A stretch of DNA of 64,000 bases from Sipunculus nudus (lineage: Eukaryota; Annelida; Sipuncula; Golfingiida; Sipunculidae). Both the position numbers and the translations under genes were made by a program. This document shows positions 47,365-59,579 of the stretch, piece by piece. Every line of letters starts with the position of its first letter. Position 1 is the first letter of the stretch. The stretch covers positions 36,344,159 to 36,408,158 of the forward strand of contig CM049313.1 of the NCBI GenBank assembly GCA_026874595.1, given 5' to 3'. The notes under the pieces were generated by a model. It was given only the letters and a program-made list of their open reading frames with translations. It was not told where the DNA came from and made no database searches.

Positions 47365-47999
47365 CTGTATCAAGAATTTCAGGCATAATCAAATTTTGAC
47401 TGCAGCAAGGCTGAGCTTAACATTTTCTTTTCTTTGATGCCCAGGTACATACCTTTCCTATGAATAAATCTAATTTTAGCATAAACTTTACTAATAATTG
47501 ATATACCCATAGTAGAACATGACATGTTTTGGTCCAAATAGACCCCTAAGTACTTTTCACTTTCCTTGGGTTTAATATCCACATTATGACATTTCAACAA
47601 TAATTGTTTGCACTAACTAAGCTTCTGGTTGGATTTAAACAAAATGCTTTCAGTTTTCTCAAGGTAAAGAGAGTTTATTTTCCTCTAGCCATATGATAAG
47701 AGATTCTAATTCTAATGAAAACATATTTTCGATTTTCTTTGGATCCGGTCCGCTTACCACTAGTGTAGAATCATCAGCACAGGATAAATTCATATTCGGT
47801 AGCTTGTATCATATTATTTACATATAGAGAAAAAAAGAGGGCTTAACATTGATCCCACGGGAACCTCACAAGTAACATTGCCTAAAGAAGATATTAAGAC
47901 CAATTGCTTTCAACTTAAATCCCAGAATAGAATTCTGAACAGTATCGAAAGCTTTTTGTAGGTCAATGAGGACAATCACAAAAATCCAGATTGTGACGT

Positions 48000-48250
48000 C
48001 AGTGACAGGATCTATAAATACACTATACTAAGGCCCAGTTTAAACGAATTATTAATTGAATCACAGGTGTCCGTTTTCTAGCTGCATTACGTATATGTAC
48101 TGCATTCAAATTTATGAAATGTTAGCTTTAATCCGATGTGGGGTTCGTTTCCGTAGAACTCCCCTGATCCCCCTCGGCCGATCTTTCTGAAACCATACAC
48201 AATCATTGACCATAGGTTCACATGTGAACTGGGTGTGATGACGTGTAATA
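48000..48250. other. Unassigned sequence
   Basis: Short unassigned segment between the LINE remnant and the 140-bp repeats. Confidence 0.4.
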
Positions 48251-48279
48251 ACTGATGCGACAATTAACAAAGAGTAGTG

Positions 48280-48794
<515 letters not shown>

Positions 48795-49894
48795 AAATAA
48801 ATCAAATGCACAGTGGTAAATCCCCTGGACCAGATGGACTCCAGGTGGATATTTTAAAATCACTTTTAGAAATTATTTTGCCTTTATTACATACTTTATT
48901 TAATAAGATTTTCAATAAGGGATCATTTCCTGAAGAAGCGAGAAAAGCAATAATATTTCCTTTACACAAGAAGAGTTCTCAGAATGAACCTGGTAATTAT
49001 AGAGGGATATCCTTACTAAATGTTACTGGTAAAATATTTACTTAAGTTTTGAACAATAGACTTTCGCAGTTTGTTGAGGAAATGAATATTTTATCTGAAT
49101 CACAAGCTGGTTACAGGAAAGGATATTCTACAATTGACCAGGCATTTATTTTGTATATGCTTTAGTTCAAAAATAATTGGTTAAAAGAAAAGGTAGGTTT
49201 TACTGTTTATATATTGACTTAGCAAAAGCATTTGATTGTGTACAACATAATTTATTGTGGCATGTTTTATTAAAAAAAAGGCATAAATGGTAAAATATTA
49301 TGTGTTATAAAATCAATGTATTCAAAAATGCAGTCTTGTATATTAACTGAGAGTGGACTTGCAGATTATTTTGCATGTTCGGTATAGGTACCCGGCAAGG
49401 TTGTATGATAAATCCTTTATTATTTTCTTTATTTATAAATGAGTATTGTTACATGTTAGATGGAAGCGATTGTCAAGGGATATATGTAAATGGTAATCTC
49501 TCAAATTTAATGACATCGTTATTTGCAGACGATATGGTTAATTATGGATATACTGTAGGTAGACTTCAGCAACAGATTGATCTCTTACAAAAGTTTTGTG
49601 AAAATTATGGTTTCAAAATTAATACTGATAAAACTAAGATTATGGTTTATAGGAAAGATGGTCCTTTACGAAAAGTAGAAAAATGGTATTTAAAAGGTAA
49701 ACAGAAGTGGTTCCATACTACAAATATCTTGGGATTATTTTCTCCACAAAATTGTCTTGGTAAAAAACACAACAACAGCAGGTTTTACAAGCAGACAAAG
49801 CTGTATGCATGATTAAAACATTCAGCAAAAAGTGTAAATATGTAAGTACAAAACATCTCCTTTATTTGTTTGATTAAATGGTAGTGCCAATACT

Positions 49895-49953
<59 letters not shown>

Positions 49954-51732
49954 TTATTCGTACCAAGGAACACACAAATTGTGTTAATATAAACAGAAAA
50001 GAAGTGCTGTAAATGTACTCACAAATAATATAAATAAAGTAATATCTAAATGACACAAGGAACCATTATCTATGTTACAGCATCGCAAGTAGACAGATAG
50101 TTAATGATTTCCAATAAATCATCAAAAGAGCATCCATCTAACTCCATCTGACCGTCTCGACAATTTATCAGTTCTTTCAGAAACTGAACGTTGTTATTCA
50201 CACGTATAACTTTTATATATAGATTTCAAGTTATTCCTCTCCACATATCTAATATTAGCTCCTATGAATCCAGATCAGTCGTACCGATCTCTGTGCAATA
50301 AAATTTACTACAGAATTCTTTACACAGGACATATTGGCATACATGTTTAAAAACCGTTTTTGGAGTATATCAGCAATTGGTTTAAAGCCGCTAATCCCGT
50401 ACACAATATCTGTATGTGAATTTCTGGGAAGTCCCCATACTCTACTTATAGCCATTCTGTACATTGTGGACATACGTTCTATTGACTTGTTATTAAGACA
50501 CCACGTTTGACATCCGTAAAAGGACCACAAAAATTGTGGATGTGAGTTATGGGTTTTTTAAAATCAGAAACAATAGAGAGAGTACAGTGCAAATTCTGCA
50601 AACACATTTTAAATGTAGGTCAGAATACTCCAAAGCAGCAGCATTAGGAGAATGTGGCAGATTTCCTTTGTTTGTAACTTGCTTATTGCGTTGTATTAAG
50701 TATTGGATTAAACTTTTGCATATGCCAGAACATAGATATCAGAAACAGGTGGACAATATGTTGATGGATTTAGACAACAGTGGTAAATCAAATTGGGTAA
50801 CTCAAGTAAGAACATTGTTGTTCCAGTCTGGTTTTGGATATGTTTGGATGGCACAGTACATTGGAGATGTGAATTATTTTATGAAAGAAGTTGAAATTAG
50901 AATAAAAGATATGGCCATTCAAAATAGGCATGGTGATATTGAATTGTGCAGTAAACTCTACTATAATGGTACTTTTTAATCTATGCTCACTCTAGAAAAA
51001 TATGTTGATTGTATCCCAAATAAACAACACCGTACAGCACTTGCTAAACTTCGATGTTCAAATCATGAATTAGCTATAGAAATGGGCCGCCAAAATAACA
51101 TTTCTCATGAAGAGAGGATCTGTAAATATTGTTTATGCTATGGATTCAATATTGTTGAGGATGAAGCTCACTTTATGCAAGAGTGTAAATTATATCACGA
51201 TTTGAGGTTAAAATATATTAGACAAGACTTGCATTATCCAAGTGAACAAAATTTTATAAAATTATTTAATTTAGATAATCCATTTGAAATAACAAAAGTT
51301 GCTGCATATGTGTTTAATTCGTTTTTGATGAGACGGAAAATGATAGATGGTTGAATTATGTATTTTAAACGGTACTCACTGTTGACAGCAAAATAGATTC
51401 ATTGTGTACTTAGGTGTGCAATAATGTTACATGTGTTTATGGCACGATTGATTAGTCATTTAAAGACTGTTACTTAACATTATATTGTTGTAATTTTTTA
51501 ACTGACTATTTATTGAAATGTAATTATGTTTATACTCACAGATGATGGCAAAACAGATTTATAGTGTATGTAGGTATGCAGTTCTGTTACTTTTGTTAAT
51601 GGCAGTGTTTACTAGAAAATATAAGACTGCTACCTTCCATTGGATTGATGTACTTGTTTAAATTGAATATTTATTGAAATGTTTGGAACTTTGGGCCTGA
51701 GGCCTTTTTCCTGAATAAAGTTCTGTTCTGTT
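48795..51732 (+). mobile_element. 5'-truncated LINE with 9-bp target duplication
   Basis: Inserted in the 140-bp repeats and flanked by CCATGCACT (48786-48794 and 51733-51741). It opens inside the reverse transcriptase: SGKSPGPDGLQVDILK (about 48809), NYRGISLL, YIDLAKAFDCV (about 49210), RQGCMINPLLFSLFINE and FADDMVNYGY (about 49522). After the nested insertion comes the C-terminal region with HRTALAKLRCSNHELAIEMG and the CKYC...EAHFMQEC zinc-knuckle. The 3' end has TTTGGGCCTGAGGCC, GAATAAA and a TTCTG tail. Multiple stops and frameshifts show that it is dead; the missing half includes the endonuclease. Confidence 0.9.
49898..50534 (-). mobile_element. Nested LINE 3' fragment inside the plus-strand LINE
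   Basis: Minus strand. It interrupts the host LINE exactly between MVVPILTY and GCELW. Its ORF (50530-50255) reads SFYGCQTWCLNNKSIERMST and MAISRVWGLPRNSHTDIVYG, a LINE region just downstream of the reverse transcriptase, from a different family than the host. The 3' UTR ends with GAATAAAGA and a TA tail (49898-49951) that has become a microsatellite. Confidence 0.82.
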
Positions 51733-51741
51733 CTGTTCCAT

Positions 51742-52430
51742 GCACTTATCTCAGGAGTTGTTAATTGTATCAGCCTGAAATTTCGCATGTTCATAGAACT
51801 TGGTTTTCTTTATCTTGTGTAGGAGACTGATGGCGCCGTCTGATATCGTTTTTTTAGGCTTCCAGTCGCGGTTTTGCTTGGGGTGAAAATCTCTTTAATC
51901 TCAGGAGTAAGTTGCTATATCGGCTCGATATTTTGCATGTCCATCCATCGTGGATAGCTTTCTCGCACATGACAGGTTGCGCCACCTACAATTATGTATT
52001 TGTAGAATACACCCATGCAGTTATCTGATGATGTATAATGTATCAGCCTGAATGTTTGTATGTTCATAGATTTTGGATACCTTTATCTTGTTAAAGAGAT
52101 AGGTGGTGCCACTGTCAAACAATTTCATATATCGTTCATCTGTAAGTCTTTTATTTTGTTTGAAAATCACAGATATTTCAGGAGTTATTTAATTTATCGG
52201 CTTTTAATTTTGCATATCCATAAATCTAGGATATAGCAGTATCTCTTATGAAAGATAGGTGGCGCCAACTACAACCGTTTGTTGCATGCTGTCCATCTGT
52301 GTGTCTATATTTGGTGAAATAACACATATCTCTGGAGTGGTTTGATATATCATTCTTAAAGTTTGCATGTTCAAGTATCTTTGATAGCTTTATATAGATG
52401 ACTTGCGGCGCCACCTACAATATTTTTTTA
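51742..52430 (-). repeat. ~140-bp GGTGGCGCCACC repeats, opposite orientation, right block
   Basis: Continues the block at 48280-48794. Units include TTATCTCAGGAGTTGTT, ATCAGCCTGAAATTTCGCATG, GGCGCCGTC, TTGCGCCACCTACAATTATG, GGTGGCGCCAACTAC and GGCGCCACCTAC. The palindrome is variably degraded. Confidence 0.8.
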
Positions 52431-52439
52431 GTTTCGTCT

Positions 52440-53340
52440 ATCCGTGCGTCTTGGAGTACTTGAGCAAGTTTGATGCCACACATTTGAAGGGCTGTCACAT
52501 CAGGAGACAATCCATGCCTCAGGTTATCCATGCCCCAGTGATTCGGCGGTACCTATAGTCGCTTGTAAACTGCCCGGGTTGTAGTTATATCCGGAAAACG
52601 GAATATAACCTTAAAAGATCTAAAGTGTCTCTCGTTTTGCACAGACTCTGATCGACTAATGATAAATTTAAAATAAAAATAAAGAGTGATTTTGATGCGT
52701 ATATAACTTTACTGGATGGGAGGGGATTCCGAGGTCGCCACAAACCAAGCTTCGAATCGACTAAGAGATTGAGTAAAAACTTGACATGAGCGATGTCACT
52801 CGAAGATGTACCGCCACGCCATCCACCAGATGGGGAGCCTAGTCAATGTATCCTCAATTGCTTTTTTACAATATAAAATAAGTTATCTTGCGTCGGCTGC
52901 CAGGTCTATAGCCTAGAAGGGCCAGTAGAGCCAGCATACAGCAGCTTTTTTGGATCGCGAGACGTTTTCATGGTCGTTTATAATTTCCTTATTTTCACAC
53001 TTATCTGGTGCGAGAAATGTGGTACTTTGTACTTGCGCTAGTGTTGTTTCATTACTAATGTATTTGCTGCAAAGCGCGGTTTCCTCCGACCTCCGACTGT
53101 GCCGTCCATATGCCCTTAGCATAGTTATTCAGCGCCCAAACTCACTGTTTTCCAATACCTGAGTAAGATGCGCTGATATTTATTGAAGTATGACTTCGAG
53201 TTCACAATATACCAATACGTAAGTACTAGATTTGAACTTCAACAATTATGTCTGTACATGTAAATGTAAGCAATAATGATAATTGTATTATATAATATAT
53301 GGAAAATGAAGAAAAAATTGTGGAAATTTGCGTGTTTCCA
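52440..53340. other. Unassigned sequence upstream of the 53.4-kb promoter candidate
   Basis: Moderate CpG content and no recognised exon. CCACCAGATGGGGAG near 52825 is a partial CTCF-like word. Confidence 0.45.
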
Positions 53341-53388
53341 CTTTCGTTCACCTTAACCACGTATAGCCCGCCAGGAACGTTCCTGATC

Positions 53389-53403
53389 AGCGCCACCTAG
53401 TGG
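53389..53403 (-). promoter_or_regulatory. Full-consensus CTCF-type motif
   Basis: On the minus strand CCACTAGGTGGCGCT, which fits the CTCF core (CCACYAGRKGGCGCY) at every position. A second, weaker site (CCATAGATGGCGCC) follows at about 53419-53432. Confidence 0.6.
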
Positions 53404-53404
53404 T

Positions 53405-53520
53405 TCTTGACGTAAGGTGGCGCCATCTATGGACTGACGTGGAACTATGATAAACCCTCAGGAGCCTAATGAACATGGCGGCTTCCAGTGTCGGAGCCAA
53501 GACCTAGTAAACATCTGGGG
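53405..53520 (+). promoter_or_regulatory. Candidate TATA-less promoter and non-coding first exon
   Basis: AACATGGCGGC at 53472-53482 is a full YY1-type motif, which in animals sits just downstream of many transcription starts in this orientation. The ATG within it opens a 10-codon ORF ending at TAG. A splice donor CTGGGG|GTAAAT follows at 53520/53521. Together these suggest a first exon with a small upstream ORF on the plus strand. A plausible partner is the start-codon exon at 62397, whose 5' end is an acceptor. No transcript evidence is available. Confidence 0.4.
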
Positions 53521-53529
53521 GTAAATATG

Positions 53530-54437
53530 TCGTTTATCACGCTTAATCACCAGTTTGCCTTGTCAGATATTGTCACACGCCAGTTAATTTACTGTGAGGC
53601 TCACAGAAATTCAACTTGCTTGTATAGTTTGGCTATACGACTTAAACCTTGTGACAGCCGTAACTCGGTTACTGAGAGTGTGTGTGTATGTGAAACTGAA
53701 AGTGACACTTTTCCACTGTCTCCCACGGTAGCATTGTTTACGTAACGTCCTGTGTATTGACCGAAGCTGGCTGACCAGTATCCAGTCAGACCACACGGGT
53801 GTCTGTAAATTCACCCAAGGTCACCGCTGGCGGGACGAGAATTGTGCATTCCCACCCACCCACAGAGCCACCGCCCACTTAATGTCAGCCCAATGCCAGA
53901 CAGGTCGCTCAGAAGTTGTTCATTTATATACAGGCATCATTATGTCTCCCTCATATATTTTCTCTGTTCAGTTACATTTCAGCCTACATGGTAATCTGAC
54001 AGACAACCCTTGAAATGTAGGTACAGACCAGTACCACATATATTTTATAAACCGTCATAGTGGACCAGCGTCATAGATTTGTAGTTTCTTCAGAGGAGAT
54101 TGGTCACAAGTTGCCTTAGTGCAAACCTTAGAATTACACATCAGGGAAACTGGAAATCTAATTTTAGTTATGAACCCATAACAAGGTCACAGATGACTAA
54201 ATAAGTTCTGATTAGGATGAAGACTCTACTCTTATTAAATAATCTCATATTACGCTCCCACTTTGTCCCTGCTTCATCAACCTATTATGCTTACACTTTG
54301 CTTACACCCTCACATGGGCCTATGCATACAGGGTGCCAGTGTGCTGTCGGTTTCAACAAAATATAACAACACAGGCTCTAAGACAGTCCTTGCTGGGATG
54401 GTATCGGTTTTACTGGCAATGGGAATGTGGCTATATG
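53530..54437. other. Unassigned sequence, possible intron
   Basis: Nothing recognised; short ORFs without signatures on both strands. Confidence 0.45.
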
Positions 54438-54442
54438 ATAAA

Positions 54443-54624
54443 CAGGGGTGTATCCAGGATTAATGAAAAGGAGGGTCCAACCAATGATGACTAATGACAA
54501 AGACTAGAATAAGTATCCAGGTCTGGAAAAGGCGGGGTTCAGGCTGAAAAAAATTGGTCTGAAACTCTTTAAAAAGGGTTGTGGTGGCTGAAAAAGGGAA
54601 ATTCTAACTCTGAATCCGCTTCTG
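54443..54624. mobile_element. Small CAG...CTG element, 182 bp, 5-bp target duplication
   Basis: Starts CAGGGGTGTATCCAGGATTA and ends GAATCCGCTTCTG; flanked by ATAAA on both sides (54438-54442, 54625-54629). Interior shares GGGTCCAACC, TTGGTCTGAAA and CTTTAAAAAGGG with the two elements at 26.9 and 31.3 kb, in opposite orientation. Non-coding. Confidence 0.72.
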
Positions 54625-54629
54625 ATAAA

Positions 54630-55455
54630 ATAGTCTTATGTTCATAATATGTCAGTGAAGCAGGAATGAAGTGGGAGCATCAAATGACTGATTATTTAAT
54701 AAAAGTAGAAGACTACAAATAAGTGAAGTAACCCTTATATTCTATGAATTATATATACATGTGATGACCTAGTAGAAGTAATATATTTTACCTCCAGACC
54801 AGGATGCAGTTGTCGTGGGCCCGGCCCACCGGTTTTATTCAGCAGACCAGGACATTCTGCTGCTGTAACCATGTACTATTAATCTATATTATTTCAGTTT
54901 GTCAGGATGGCCTAATTAAGGTTAACCCAAAGGATATATTATTTCCTAAGGTATATTGGTATTTAAGGGGATGAATTATAGAATGCTGGGCTTAAATACC
55001 ATTTATTAAAGTTGGGAATTATTTAATCACTCTCACATACATGCCCACACATATTATTATGACACATATACTGGTGTTCGCACAATAATAAAGAAGTCCA
55101 AAGTAAGTTTGAATATTATTAGAAAACTATATACACATTCTCCTCAAAGGAGGATCCAGCAAATGGCTGGAACATGCTTATTCATATTTACATTTAATGT
55201 TATCTAGGTTACCAATAGTTACAGGGACACTAAAATACTCTAAATAAATAACAGTCAGCTGACTAATGGATAATTAAAACCTGTCTGTAATGAATTTACT
55301 AGCCCACTAATCAATCAGTTTTCATCCGAGTACAACTATGCACATATATGGCAGTGTACAGTGACACTACAGTAATAAAGTAATCATTTTTATGTGCACT
55401 ACCAACATGGCTATTTAGTCTGATATCCAATCAGTACCTCAATTCCAGTTTATAA
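54630..55455. other. Unassigned sequence downstream of the valine-rich ORF
   Basis: Nothing recognised. On the minus strand possible polyadenylation signals exist (AATAAA near 55008 and 54833) for a transcript from the ORF at 55730. Confidence 0.4.
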
Positions 55456-55460
55456 TATTA

Positions 55461-55730
55461 TTAGTCAACAGCTAATACTTTTAGGGCTAATTCCCTACCC
55501 ACACCTCGTAGCACAACTTTCCTAGCCACAGGTGTCACAACTACTTTACTGGCTACAACTACCTTACTGGTCACAGGTGGCACAACTACTTTACTGGCCA
55601 CAATTACTTTCCGGGTTACAGGCTGTGGCACACTTCGGGTCACAAGCCGTGGCACAACCTGGGTGACAGGCTGTGGCACAACTTTTTGGGTCACAGGCTG
55701 TGGCCCAACCCCCTGGGTCACAATGGCCAT
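55461..55730 (-). CDS. Candidate small valine-rich repeat protein, 89 aa
   Basis: I do not recognise this protein. It starts at an ATG with G at -3 and +4 (favourable context) and contains about nine imperfect units of 6-9 residues, for example PQPVTQKVVPQPVTQVV, later KVVVPPVTSKVVVASK, then a non-repeat tail ending LALKVLAVD. It is very rich in Val, basic (Lys, Arg) and nearly free of acidic residues until the tail; no signal peptide or membrane segment is evident. At the DNA level it is a diverged 18-27-bp minisatellite kept in one frame. A TATA box and E-box lie about 180-220 bp upstream. The 5' UTR may contain a short intron (CTCAG|GTGAAA near 55852 to TATCCTAG near 55733). It could be a real short gene or a chance ORF. 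Confidence 0.35.
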   Translation of the reverse strand: MAIVTQGVGPQPVTQKVVPQPVTQVVPRLVTRSVPQPVTRKVIVASKVVVPPVTSKVVVASKVVVTPVARKVVLRGVGRELALKVLAVD

Positions 55731-55905
55731 ATCTAGGATATTAATTAGATTTTTGTAATATGCAAACTACACTAGTTAGATGACCAAAGCCCTTTCAGAA
55801 TATCGATTCCCATTCATTTAATGCCAGAATAGTCAGGCTCAGGGTGTTTCACCTGAGTGGTTTACGTCAGGAGCTGACGGAGTCGTCTGCGCTTTGTCTC
55901 GCCTC

Positions 55906-55913
55906 CTTTTATA
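55906..55913 (-). promoter_or_regulatory. TATA box upstream of the valine-rich ORF
   Basis: TATAAAAG on the minus strand, 176 bp before the ATG, in a locally CpG-richer context (GGCGAGACAAAGCGCAGACG downstream). An initiator-like TCAGCT lies about 37 bp downstream. Confidence 0.45.
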
Positions 55914-55946
55914 GGGTCAGGCCTGTGACCAAAACTGTCCACATAC

Positions 55947-55952
55947 CACGTG
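55947..55952. promoter_or_regulatory. E-box CACGTG
   Basis: Perfect CACGTG palindrome (bHLH-ZIP class of factors such as USF, Myc/Max) 34 bp upstream of the TATA box. A TTACGTCA half-CRE lies downstream at 55862. Confidence 0.4.
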
Positions 55953-55959
55953 ATCCTAT

Positions 55960-58142
55960 GGCCAAAAAAGAGGTTGCGTACTATAGTGATTGAAACTTAA
56001 AGAAAGCTATATATTTTACTATTAACCAGTGATAGCCTGTTATTACTAAGTATTTACTATTATAATTAAGAAACATGACAGCATTTAAGCATAAGTCGGG
56101 CCTTACTGAAGTTCAGATACCCCGCCCTGCACCCTGCGGTCAACAGCCAATCACAGAACGCATGGGTAAGCCCGTATCACTACGCTGCAAATAGTTCCTA
56201 AATGTTGTCAAACAAACGCCGGTCAGCTGATCTTGCAACATGGTTTTCCCAGGGATTAAACGGCTATTTAGTGTGCATGACACATATCATATTACCAAAA
56301 GAAATAATCTATGAGGTCTATTTAATGCCTGATCATTAAGGTAAGACCAAAAGAACGATTTTTTTTCCGTGTTATTATACTGAATCCCTCAATATTGGTT
56401 GGGCCACTCGAGCCGTGGAAATACCATGTCCTTACATGAATTTATGCCACCGATCCAAACATTCCTATGTTATACTAATCCGATGTGGTTAAATAATGAT
56501 AATGCAAGAGTTTATTACACTTTAGAATAATTATGATTATGTATAGGATCCCTGTTGATCACAATCCTGACCGTTAAAACACATACAAGTTACCGTTAAA
56601 AGACAACAATGCAACTGACAGATCTTTAACATCCGCCGATGCTGTCACTGTAAATATATATATACTTGTGATTTACACGATTATCAATAGCTGTACCAAT
56701 AAAGCAGCGAAAATGCTCAGATTAACACATATACTGTAACTAGTTATAGTTATACCAATGAACACCCTAAATATATTATTATTTATTATGTTAACACTAG
56801 GAACGGGTTTCAAAAACCGTGACACTGTCCTGGGTTTCTGTTGTTTGTGACATATATGCAAATTATTGAGAGCCACTGTCAGATTGGTTGAAAGATGAAA
56901 AAATTCAGCTATGTAATGGAAAAGAGGTCAATTTCCTGAGAGATATCATGTGAGGAGCTTGATTTGCATGAAATTACTTTGTTGTATTTGCAAGTAGTTT
57001 CATAATTGCTTGAGAGGGATTACTCTACCAATATCTTCAATTCTATTTTGAGAAAGTGATGTGGGCCACCTGGCATGCTGCTTCTAGGATTAGTCAGTGA
57101 CTCATAAAAAAAGTCCCTTAAAAATATGAATGGTGATGTTGGTTGCTGCCCCCACTCCCTTACTCAGGCAGAACTCAATTTCCTACTACTCTTACCACAT
57201 AATTTAAACTGAAAAAAAAAATTTTATGGGGGGGGGGGGGGGGGGAGGCCCAGGGGCATCAACCTCCCTAATTTGTCCACATATGCTTCATATATACCTT
57301 ATACTATAAATTGGTCTTTTTGGGGCTGCCTTGAGGGAGGTACCAGTCTGATGTCCTACTGTCCAGTCCAGGGGCTTAGTTAATTCAGAGGTCAGCATGC
57401 TATTTGAGGTGTGAACCTGATTCAACAAGCAAGGGTTTTAAACACACTGGATAGCCATTAGATCTACTTGAAGAGACTGCCCCTACTTTTCACACAAACA
57501 GTCTTTTTCTCTGGTCCCCAAATGCCCCAAAGCCCTGACTAGGCTTGGGCCAGCCTGATACAAAAAGCAGAGAACCTGGGATCTTTCTAGTTATTTTAAG
57601 ACTGGGTGAGAGTTTGGGATAGGCAGACAGCTGCTGAAGTCAATGTTAGAAACCATATTAGTTGATGTGTCAAGGCAGCCACCCTTTTTACAATGCATGA
57701 AAAAAAAATTCAGTTTACCCACTAATTTGTCATCAGTTTTTCTCAGGCATGTCCTTCTTCATTGTAATTATCTTTTTTTTGTTTTCCCATTCATTAGATG
57801 TGAAATAATAATCTGTTTAGTCTGTCAATATCCAATATTATTATGTCAACACAAATGAGCATAATTGAAGATGCTGATGAAAGGTCTGCAATATCACTAC
57901 GATGATAGAAACCAGATTCAAAAGTAAATATATTACTGAACAACACAAGTAACTACAATATGACTTTTTAGCATTATTGGCTGCACAGATTCTGATAATC
58001 ATAGGCCCAGCCATATTTGTCTTAGCGCCATATTGGCCCTCTTACATCACTACCATATTACTGGCCTGGCAGAGTGCCTTTACATCTAGGTCTGAGGAAC
58101 ACATTATAAGGTCACATGAGGATGCAAATATTTTTGTCATAT
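55960..58142. other. Unassigned sequence
   Basis: About 2.2 kb without recognised exons. Contains a G run at 57230-57246. The ORF at 57977 is hydrophobic and runs into the hAT-like element, so it is not called. Confidence 0.5.
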
Positions 58143-58150
58143 CTGACAAC

Positions 58151-59569
58151 CAGGCTTGGGTCAAGTACATGTACTTGGTACTTGTACTCAAGTACAAAAT
58201 TTTAGTACTTGGCCTGTATTTGTACTTGGTTCTTTTTACCAAGTACAGTACTTGTACTGTACTTGTACTTGCTAAAAATGTACTTGAAAAATCAAGTACA
58301 TTTCATGTACTAGTCAAGTACATGTACTTTTTTTTAATTATTTTGAATACAGAGCCACTTATCTACTTACCATAAACACAGCATTAGGAGATCTCAGTTA
58401 AGACAGAAATCTTAGCACTATGTATGACTGATAGACTCAGACAGAACTGACACTATACTGAATAATTCAACCTGTTTTGTGAGTTGTTCTGATGAACCAA
58501 AACTATATCTCAGTCCTAAACTGCTCAGATCCTCAGGTCTGATTATATGAATGGTCATATGGATGGCTTGTGGAAACACTACCCACCGAGTAGCTCTGCT
58601 GAGCAAGTTTGTCCCAGGTTACATCTGCTCATGCTCCAGGCTAATTAGCCATGGTAACTGAGCAGGTCTGGTTGGTAATGAGTAAATCTGGAATTAAGTT
58701 GTCACAGATGAACTATACACAACCCTCAGGTGGACTGTTGAGCTGATCAGCTGTGAGTTTTACACACCTGACAAGACTAATACAGAGACTAAAGCCACTA
58801 TATAATAAGTGACAGAATTGGCAGATTCAGAATAGTCTGATCCTGAGTAAAGGACAAGTTGTGTATGCATAACTAAATGAAATGTAGATGAAAATGACAA
58901 CTAAATATTATTTTCATCAACTATTCCAAGAGCTGTGAAAGACTGAAAGTCCATCAAGACATCTCCATGGTTTACCTAGAAAATTCAGCAATTCAAGCAT
59001 CAACTGCATCTTTTTTGTGTTCTGATATATGACTGTGTAATAATGTATATAGTATACATATATCTTATAGTATAAGTATTATTTTCATAAACTTTAACCA
59101 GGTGCTGTGAAAGGCCATAAAAACTATCATCCTGGATAAACTGGAATAAAAAAAAAACATTCAGCAAAGTCAAGCAGCAGTTCAGCAATTCAGGCATCAG
59201 ATCACCATTTCTTGTGTACTGATGTATGACTGTGTAATAGTGTATATAAATACTGAAAGGCCATCAAGACTGTCACCCAGGATTACCTAGAATAACAATA
59301 AAAACTTTCAGCAGTTGGAGCATCAACCCACCTTTTTTGTGCACCAGTACTGATATCTGACTGTGTAACAGGGTGTATAATATATGTAATTGTTAAATCA
59401 ATAAATATTCGGAAAATGGCTTTTTTAGTTTTATAATTAAAAGTACTTGTACTTGTACTCAAGTACAGACCCCTGTTCTTGTACTTGTACTCAAGTACAT
59501 TGAAAAATTGTGTACTTGTACTTGTCAAATTCTGAAGTACTTGTACTCCCTGTTCTTGACCCAAGCCTG
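58151..59569. mobile_element. hAT-like non-autonomous element, 1,419 bp, TACTTG subterminal repeats
   Basis: Perfect 15-bp terminal inverted repeats: CAGGCTTGGGTCAAG left and CTTGACCCAAGCCTG right. Flanks are CTGACAAC (58143-58150) and CTGACAAT (59570-59577), an 8-bp target duplication with one transition. Both ends are packed with TACTTG/CAAGTA hexamers (ACTTGTACTCAAGTAC), about 180 bp on the left and 120 bp on the right. The interior holds diverged ~170-bp tandem units (ACTGTGTAATA, AGGCCATCAAGAC) and no transposase. Confidence 0.92.
59000..59400. repeat. Degenerate ~170-bp tandem units inside the hAT-like element
   Basis: ATGACTGTGTAATA-TGTATATA, then AAAGGCCAT and TCA-CCTGG-T-ACC-GAATAA, AGCA-CAACTGCATC-TTTTTTGTG recur three times (about 59025, 59215, 59355). 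Confidence 0.65.
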
Positions 59570-59579
59570 CTGACAATGC

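Larger units (their letters stand above)
45355..47995 (-). mobile_element. LINE remnant (jockey/CR1-like), 5' truncated, broken by an insertion
   Basis: Minus strand. From the 5' end: LIDLQKAFDTV (reverse transcriptase motif A, about 47971-47938), SCADDSTLVV (catalytic box, about 47790-47755), KYLGVYLDQNMS and ALLQSKFDYA (47600-47379), then after the insertion RGLHKKLKNR and, at 46057-45860, LNILHNKAPS..SVSHNYRTR, the usual C-terminal part of such polyproteins. The 3' UTR ends with GAATAAAATAATTTC at 45375. Several stops (TGA for Cys and Trp) and frameshifts make it inactive. Endonuclease and the N-terminal half are absent. Confidence 0.85.

Noticed and set aside
57977-58150. Hydrophobic ORF before the hAT-like element
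   Set aside because: No start context, splice support or recognisable family; it runs into the transposon.
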